DNA of 64,000 bases from JADCRZ01 sp965200945 (lineage in GTDB: Bacteria; Bacteroidota; Bacteroidia; Chitinophagales; Chitinophagaceae). Shown here one piece after another: positions 59,468 to 64,000 of the stretch. A model generated the notes under the pieces. The model saw only the letters and a list, made by a program, of their open reading frames with translations, did not search any database and was not told the DNA's origin. The DNA is taken from the NCBI GenBank assembly GCA_965200945.1, contig OZ241749.1:1426001-1490000 (forward strand), read 5' to 3'. The translations under genes were made by a program, and so were the position numbers. Every line of letters starts with the position of its first letter. Within the stretch, counting starts at the first letter, position 1.

Positions 59468-60466
59468 ATGAGACCTTTCAAATATTCCCGGTCGATCACC
59501 CTTTCCACTGCTACGCAGGCGCTGGCCTCGAACGAAAACGCCCGCTTCCTCGCCGGTGGCACCAATATTCTTGACCTCATGAAAGAGGATGTGGAGCGGC
59601 CCGATGAGTTGGTCGACATCTCCGGCATGAAAGCCGGACAGATTACTTCCCTCTCCACAGGGGGCATTTCCATCAGCGGGTTCGGTAAAAATGCCGACAC
59701 AGCCAATCACCCGCTCATCCGCAAAAATTACCCGCTGCTCACGCAGGCCATACTTGCCGGGGCTTCGGCTCAGATACGCAACATGGCCACCAACGGCGGC
59801 AACCTGAACCAGCGCACCCGCTGCCCTTATTTTTACGAAACCTCGATGCCCTGCAACAAAAGAGAGCCCGGCTCCGGCTGCGGTGCGCTGGAAGGCAACA
59901 ACCGCCTCCATGCCATCTTCGGCTGGTCGGAAAAATGTGTGGCCGTACACCCTTCCGATATGTGCGTGGCACTCGTCGCGCTCGATGCCGTAGTACAGGT
60001 GCAGGACGCGAAAGGACAGACCCGTACCATTCCTTTTGCTGAATATCACCGCCTTCCCGGCAACGAGCCACAGATCGACAACACCCTGCACCACGATGAA
60101 GTGATCACATCGCTGGATATACCGGCCAATCCCTTTGCGGCAAAATCGTATTACCTGAAAGTACGCGACCGCGCCAGCTACGCTTTTGCGCTGGTGTCTG
60201 TTGCAGCGGCCCTCGAAACAGATGGCAGCACCATCAAACAGTGCAGGATCGCGATGGGCGGCGTGGCCCACAAGCCATGGCGTGCAACGGAAGCAGAAAA
60301 GTTTCTTGTGGGTAAAACGGCCGACGAAGCCACCTTTAAACAGGCAGCCGCGCTCGAGATGCAACAGGCCAAACCCCTTGAACACAACAAATACAAAGTG
60401 GAGCTCGGTCAGCGCGCCATTGTACGCGCCCTGATGCAGGCAATGAACGGAGGAACGAACGCATAA
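59468..60466 (+). CDS. aldehyde oxidoreductase FAD-binding subunit (PaoB/YagS-like)
   Basis: A 332-residue FAD subunit: LAGGTNILDLMKEDVERPD near residue 31 and the IRNMATNGGNLNQRTRC stretch bind FAD. A cysteine cluster (RTRCPYFYETSMPCNKREPG, then SGCGAL and later EKCVAVHPSDMC) matches the loop that carries an extra 4Fe-4S cluster in E. coli PaoB and 4-hydroxybenzoyl-CoA reductase. The protein has no signal of its own and would be carried out with the Tat-bearing subunit. The C-terminal CO-dehydrogenase flavoprotein domain is complete. Confidence 0.92.
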   Translation: MRPFKYSRSITLSTATQALASNENARFLAGGTNILDLMKEDVERPDELVDISGMKAGQITSLSTGGISISGFGKNADTANHPLIRKNYPLLTQAILAGASAQIRNMATNGGNLNQRTRCPYFYETSMPCNKREPGSGCGALEGNNRLHAIFGWSEKCVAVHPSDMCVALVALDAVVQVQDAKGQTRTIPFAEYHRLPGNEPQIDNTLHHDEVITSLDIPANPFAAKSYYLKVRDRASYAFALVSVAAALETDGSTIKQCRIAMGGVAHKPWRATEAEKFLVGKTADEATFKQAAALEMQQAKPLEHNKYKVELGQRAIVRALMQAMNGGTNA

Positions 60467-60490
60467 CATTCACCAACAGAAACATTATTT

Positions 60491-62785
60491 ATGGCAGTCA
60501 TCGGTAAACCGCTCGACCGGGTGGATGCACACCTCAAAGTGACCGGCACGGCAAAATACGCAGCTGAATTCAATCCTCCGAAAATGGTCTATGGGTTTCC
60601 GGTCAGATCCACGATCGGCAAAGGAACCATTACGGCGATGGATACAGCCGCCGCCTCAAAGATCGGCGGCGTCATCACCATCCTTACTTCCGAGAACGCG
60701 CCTAAGCTCGCACCGGCCGATCCGGCGGCAGTGAAGAAAACCGGCGCCATGACGGGCGAAGATGCTTTTCCGCTCCAGGACAATGCGGTGCATTATTACG
60801 GCCAGTTCATCGGACTGGTGGTAGCAGACACCTATGAACAGGCACGCGCTGCAGCAATGCTCGTGAAAGTGACCTATACAAAAGAAAAACCGGCTGTGGA
60901 GCTGAAACCTGAACTCCCGAATGCTATCAAACCCAAGCAGACCATGGGCGAAGATGCGCAGCTGAATGCAGGAAAAGCAGAACCCGTGATCGGCGGCTCG
61001 GCATTGATGGTAGACAATGTTTATTCCACCCCCACCGAGAACCACCATCCCATGGAAACGCATGCCACCATCGCAGCCTGGGACGGTGCTGCAAAACTTA
61101 CGCTTTGGGAAGCAACGCAGGGTGTGATCAACACCCAGTCGGTGGCAGCCTATTGCTTCAGCCTGAAACCCGAAGATGTAAAAGTCATCTCTCCCTATGT
61201 GGGCGGTGGTTTTGGCTCAAAGGGCGCACAGGTCAATCACCTGCTGCTGGCGGCCATGGCTGCACAGGTAGTCAAGAAACCGGTGAAAGTGGTGATCACC
61301 CGGCAGATGATGGTAACCAACGTAGGCCGCAGGGCGGAGACCAGTCAGCATGTGGCGCTGGGGGCCGATAAAAACGGACAGCTCACGGCGATCCTGCATC
61401 ACAGCGACACCTACGGCAACCTGTCCGACTTTTTTGAACCCAGCGGCAAACAGACGGCCGTGCTTTACAAGGCGCCGTTGAGGGAGATCACTTATCAGGT
61501 CGCCAAGCTCAATATCAATACCCCCACTTTTATGCGGGCGCCCGGCGAAACCCCGGGCACCTTTGCCCTCGAATCGGCCATGGATGAACTGGCCCATGAG
61601 CTGAAGATGGACCCCATAGCCCTGCGCAACCTCAACCATACGGCTACAGACCCCCTCAAAACGCACCCTTTCTCGAGCGAACACCTGCTGGAATGTTACC
61701 AGCTGGGGGCGGAAAAATTTGGCTGGTCGCGCCGCAAAATGGAACCGCGGCAAACGCGCAACGGCAGGTATCTGGTAGGATACGGAATGGCCACCGCTAC
61801 TTACCCCGGTGGCCGCAGCGCAGCCTCTGCCCGCGTGCAGCTGATGCAGGACGGCAGCGTGAAAGTAATGTGCGCCACACAGGACATCGGCACCGGAACC
61901 TACACCATCATGACGCAGACTGCCGCCGACGCGCTTGGCGTAGCGCCGGAAAAAATAACGGTGAAACTGGGAGATGCCAGTCTGCCCCCTGCTCCCATCT
62001 CGGGCGGTTCACAAACAACGGCCAGCGTAAACCCGGCTGTTCTGGCTGCCTGCGAGATGGTCAAAAAAGACCTGGTAAAACTCGCCATCGCAGATCCCAA
62101 ATCGAAGCTTTATCGCCGCAATGAATCCGAGATCGGCTTCGCCAACGGAAAGCTGATGGTAACGCACGACCCTGCAAAAAGCGATCTGTATGCAGACATC
62201 ATGAAGCGAAGCAAAAAACCGGTGATGGAAGGCTGTACCACTGCCATGCCGGCTTCCGGCAGCGGTCTGGGTCCGAAAAATGTGCCCTGCAATGTGGCAC
62301 CGGCAGAAGAAGAAGAGAACAGCGATGACAAAAAATATTCTTTCCACTCGTTCGGGGCGCAATTTGCCGAAGTGTGGGTAGACGAAGATTTCGGTACGAT
62401 CAGGGTCAAGAACTTCACCAGCGTACAGGATGTGGGCCGGATCATGAACGAAAAGACTGCCCGGTCGCAGGTGATCGGAGGTGTGATCTATGGCCTAGGA
62501 GCAGCTTTGATGGAAGAGACGGCGTACGATCCTCGCTGGGCCAACCCCGTTACACGCAGCCTGGCTGATTATCATGTTCCGGTAAACCTCGATGTTCCCT
62601 ACATCGATGTGCATTTCATCGGCAAACCAGATCCGCATATTTCGTCCATCGGGGCAAGAGGCGTCGGTGAGATCGGGATCACCGGTGTGGCAGCAGCCGT
62701 TGCCAATGCCGTCTTCAACGCCACAGGCAAACGGCTGCGCGATCTTCCGCTCACACCAGATAAACTGATCTCAATGACCAGTTGA
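60491..62785 (+). CDS. aldehyde oxidoreductase molybdenum-binding subunit (PaoC/YagR-like)
   Basis: A 764-residue large subunit of the xanthine dehydrogenase family. It opens GKPLDRVDAHLKVTGTAKY, typical of PaoC/YagR. Cofactor-binding motifs GGGFGSKG and MRAPGETPGTFALESAMDEL are in place, and the catalytic glutamate lies in GARGVGEIGITG near the C terminus. E. coli PaoC carries the molybdopterin cytosine dinucleotide form of the cofactor. No PaoD/XdhC-type insertion chaperone gene is in the window. A loop around AEEEENSDDKKY is acidic and unusual. Confidence 0.94.
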   Translation: MAVIGKPLDRVDAHLKVTGTAKYAAEFNPPKMVYGFPVRSTIGKGTITAMDTAAASKIGGVITILTSENAPKLAPADPAAVKKTGAMTGEDAFPLQDNAVHYYGQFIGLVVADTYEQARAAAMLVKVTYTKEKPAVELKPELPNAIKPKQTMGEDAQLNAGKAEPVIGGSALMVDNVYSTPTENHHPMETHATIAAWDGAAKLTLWEATQGVINTQSVAAYCFSLKPEDVKVISPYVGGGFGSKGAQVNHLLLAAMAAQVVKKPVKVVITRQMMVTNVGRRAETSQHVALGADKNGQLTAILHHSDTYGNLSDFFEPSGKQTAVLYKAPLREITYQVAKLNINTPTFMRAPGETPGTFALESAMDELAHELKMDPIALRNLNHTATDPLKTHPFSSEHLLECYQLGAEKFGWSRRKMEPRQTRNGRYLVGYGMATATYPGGRSAASARVQLMQDGSVKVMCATQDIGTGTYTIMTQTAADALGVAPEKITVKLGDASLPPAPISGGSQTTASVNPAVLAACEMVKKDLVKLAIADPKSKLYRRNESEIGFANGKLMVTHDPAKSDLYADIMKRSKKPVMEGCTTAMPASGSGLGPKNVPCNVAPAEEEENSDDKKYSFHSFGAQFAEVWVDEDFGTIRVKNFTSVQDVGRIMNEKTARSQVIGGVIYGLGAALMEETAYDPRWANPVTRSLADYHVPVNLDVPYIDVHFIGKPDPHISSIGARGVGEIGITGVAAAVANAVFNATGKRLRDLPLTPDKLISMTS

Positions 62786-62813
62786 GAGGATTCCATAGGA
62801 GTAAAATGATTGA

Positions 62814-62840
62814 AGAGACGCCCCGTTGGGCGTCTCTTTA
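62814..62840 (+). terminator. Rho-independent terminator after the aldehyde oxidoreductase operon
   Basis: A perfect 10-bp stem (62814-62823 with 62828-62837, loop CGTT) followed by TTT. It is 28 bases past the operon's last stop codon. Confidence 0.85.
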
Positions 62841-62882
62841 TCGTCAGGTAATAACAAGGTCTTTTACCAGGCAAGTTCCCAA

Positions 62883-62960
62883 ATTTCGTGATCCCTGAGC
62901 AGGCGCAGGCACGCGGCTTAATACAGCCGCTCTTCCAGCGCCTGCTCAGGGATCACAAAT
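62883..62960. repeat. large nested palindrome, third member of the dispersed repeat family
   Basis: Perfect 19-bp arms at 62888-62906 and 62938-62956 enclose a second 6-bp hairpin (62913-62918 with 62925-62930). ATTT/AAAT extends the outside with one bulged base. The left arm text GATCCCTGAGCAGGCGCAG closely matches GATCCCTGCTCAGGCGCAG inside copy 2 at 46411-46478. Confidence 0.75.
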
Positions 62961-63019
62961 GCAAGAGTATGCTTGCCATTGCCTGGAACCGTGACCTGCC
63001 TTGTTGCAATGCCCTGCAT

Positions 63020-63931
63020 CTACAAAATATAATAAGCATTCGGTTTCATCACCGTTTCATTCTGGGCGGCGTCGTTGATAACCTGCCGGAGGTCGCGTTC
63101 TATGGTGGCGCAGATGCTGGTCATCGGCGTATCGGTCGGTTTGTTTTCGAACGGATCCTGCAGGTGCACGGCCATCTTCTCGATCAGGAAAAAGACGGCT
63201 GCGGTGGCGAGTACCATGGGCAGGGTCATCAATTGAAATATATCAAGCAGGGAGAATGGCAGCAGGACAAAAAAGAAGATCAGCGAAAAATGGATGTACA
63301 CGCTGTAGGTGACGGGGAACACCGTTTTCTTGATACGTTCACAGGCACCCATCGAATTGCTGAAGCGCGTAAGCGTATTGTCGAGCTCCACCTGCTGAAA
63401 AGCGTTGATCCACTTGTTCTGGTGGGCCAGCTGCATGTTTTGCGCCTGTATCAGCAACAACCCCATCGGCACGTTGCTGTAATTCTTCAGCTGCTGCAGG
63501 TCGTTCCGGTCGAGCAGCTTTTCAAGGGCAGACAGGTCTTCCTGTCCGCGCAGGCTCTGATTCAGGCTGATACACCAGGCGATCTGCCGCCGGATAAGTG
63601 CAGACTTGAAAAAATAAAGTTCGTCGCCCGGGATGCTTTCCTGGATGAAGGAACTTACCTGCCGCGCCCACGAGCGGCTGTCGTTGACGATGGCGCCCCA
63701 CATGGTGCGGGCTTCCCACCAGCGGTCGTACGCCTGGTTCGAGCGGAAGCCCAGCAGCAGCGAAACCACCGTGATCATGATCATTGGAACAGCGATGGGA
63801 ATGCTCAGGTAAGACACGTGGAAGACTTCGAATACAACGGTAACGAGCAGGGTATACAACCCGATGCCGATCATTTCATATTTGATCTTGCCGATCATGT
63901 ACCTGAAAGGAATGTTCTTTTTTAACAGCAT
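63020..63931 (-). CDS. bestrophin-family (UPF0187) anion channel
   Basis: A 303-residue membrane protein with the bacterial bestrophin pattern: helix pair at about 20-65 (YEMIGIGLYTLLVTVVFEVF, IPIAVPMIMITVVSLLLGFR), the signature FRSNQAYDRWWEARTMWGAI, and two C-terminal helices (SVYIHFSLIFFFVLLPFSLL, MTLPMVLATAAVFFLIEKMA). Bacterial homologues form pentameric channels, and the closest characterised one (KpBest) conducts cations. The first 15 residues are basic. It ends 63 bases from the palindromic repeat and converges with the oxidoreductase operon. Confidence 0.88.
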   Translation of the reverse strand: MLLKKNIPFRYMIGKIKYEMIGIGLYTLLVTVVFEVFHVSYLSIPIAVPMIMITVVSLLLGFRSNQAYDRWWEARTMWGAIVNDSRSWARQVSSFIQESIPGDELYFFKSALIRRQIAWCISLNQSLRGQEDLSALEKLLDRNDLQQLKNYSNVPMGLLLIQAQNMQLAHQNKWINAFQQVELDNTLTRFSNSMGACERIKKTVFPVTYSVYIHFSLIFFFVLLPFSLLDIFQLMTLPMVLATAAVFFLIEKMAVHLQDPFENKPTDTPMTSICATIERDLRQVINDAAQNETVMKPNAYYIL

Positions 63932-63955
63932 GTGCTTCTTGTTTAAAATGGCCGG

Positions 63956-64000
63956 TTAATCCTGCTTTGTAAGTTTGGCGGTGGGCGCGACCTGGTATTC
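63956..64000 (-). CDS. C-terminal codons of a leftward gene continuing beyond the window
   Basis: Read leftward from the window edge, 14 codons (EYQVAPTAKLTKQD) end at a TAA, 24 bases upstream of the bestrophin start. The open frame and tight spacing suggest the end of an upstream gene in the same operon, but the fragment is too short to identify. Confidence 0.3.
   Translation of the reverse strand, partial: EYQVAPTAKLTKQD

Overview
The window looks like a chromosomal segment from a member of the Bacteroidota, most likely Chitinophagaceae or a close relative. The evidence is the gene order of the division/cell-wall cluster, TonB-dependent receptors with carboxypeptidase-like N-terminal domains, DUF4136 and YtxH/holin-like small proteins, a separate atpD-atpC pair, the absence of strong Shine-Dalgarno sequences, and an NtrC-type regulator paired with an NtrY-like kinase. 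No rRNA, tRNA, CRISPR array or prophage was recognised.

Layout. 1-168 is the end of a phosphoglycerate mutase gene. 338-2611 is a small ABC-2 exporter operon with a secreted third protein. 2658-20268 is one long leftward run dominated by the dcw cluster: mraZ, rsmH, ftsL, a PASTA-containing division transpeptidase, murE, mraY, murD, ftsW, murG, murC, ftsQ, ftsA, ftsZ, then a strong terminator and a TIGR01777 epimerase. murB, murF and ddl are not in it. The 20269-20691 spacer carries tandem 10-bp elements that fit a MraZ operator, plus DnaA-box-like 9-mers. queA and a histidine kinase converge beyond it, followed by a YqgE/AlgH protein, an outer-membrane barrel, a DUF4136 lipoprotein, atpC-atpD, and a three-gene envelope module (YtxH, holin-like, small basic protein). 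28752-30457 holds a GNAT-like protein and a DUF1905-like protein.

From about 30.7 to 48.3 kb the content is accessory: two large TonB-type receptors, an esterase-SMP-30 fusion, a Tat-exported TIM-barrel-like protein, a LOG-family hydrolase, an alpha-L-fucosidase, a DUF167 protein, an internally deleted short-chain dehydrogenase, and an IS110-family insertion sequence with a candidate bridge-RNA leader. Intergenic palindromic repeats (at least three related copies) occur here and near the right end. One copy lies about 40 bp from the IS110 transposase.

48297-55443 is a leftward efflux operon (HlyD adaptor, ABC ATPase, short membrane protein, FtsX-like permease, second ABC ATPase, TolC). It diverges from a rightward sigma-54 activator and its NtrY-like kinase, which probably control it. 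58628-62785 encodes a three-subunit periplasmic aldehyde oxidoreductase of PaoABC type, closed by a terminator and a 19-bp perfect palindromic repeat. The window ends with a leftward bestrophin-family channel and the last codons of another leftward gene.
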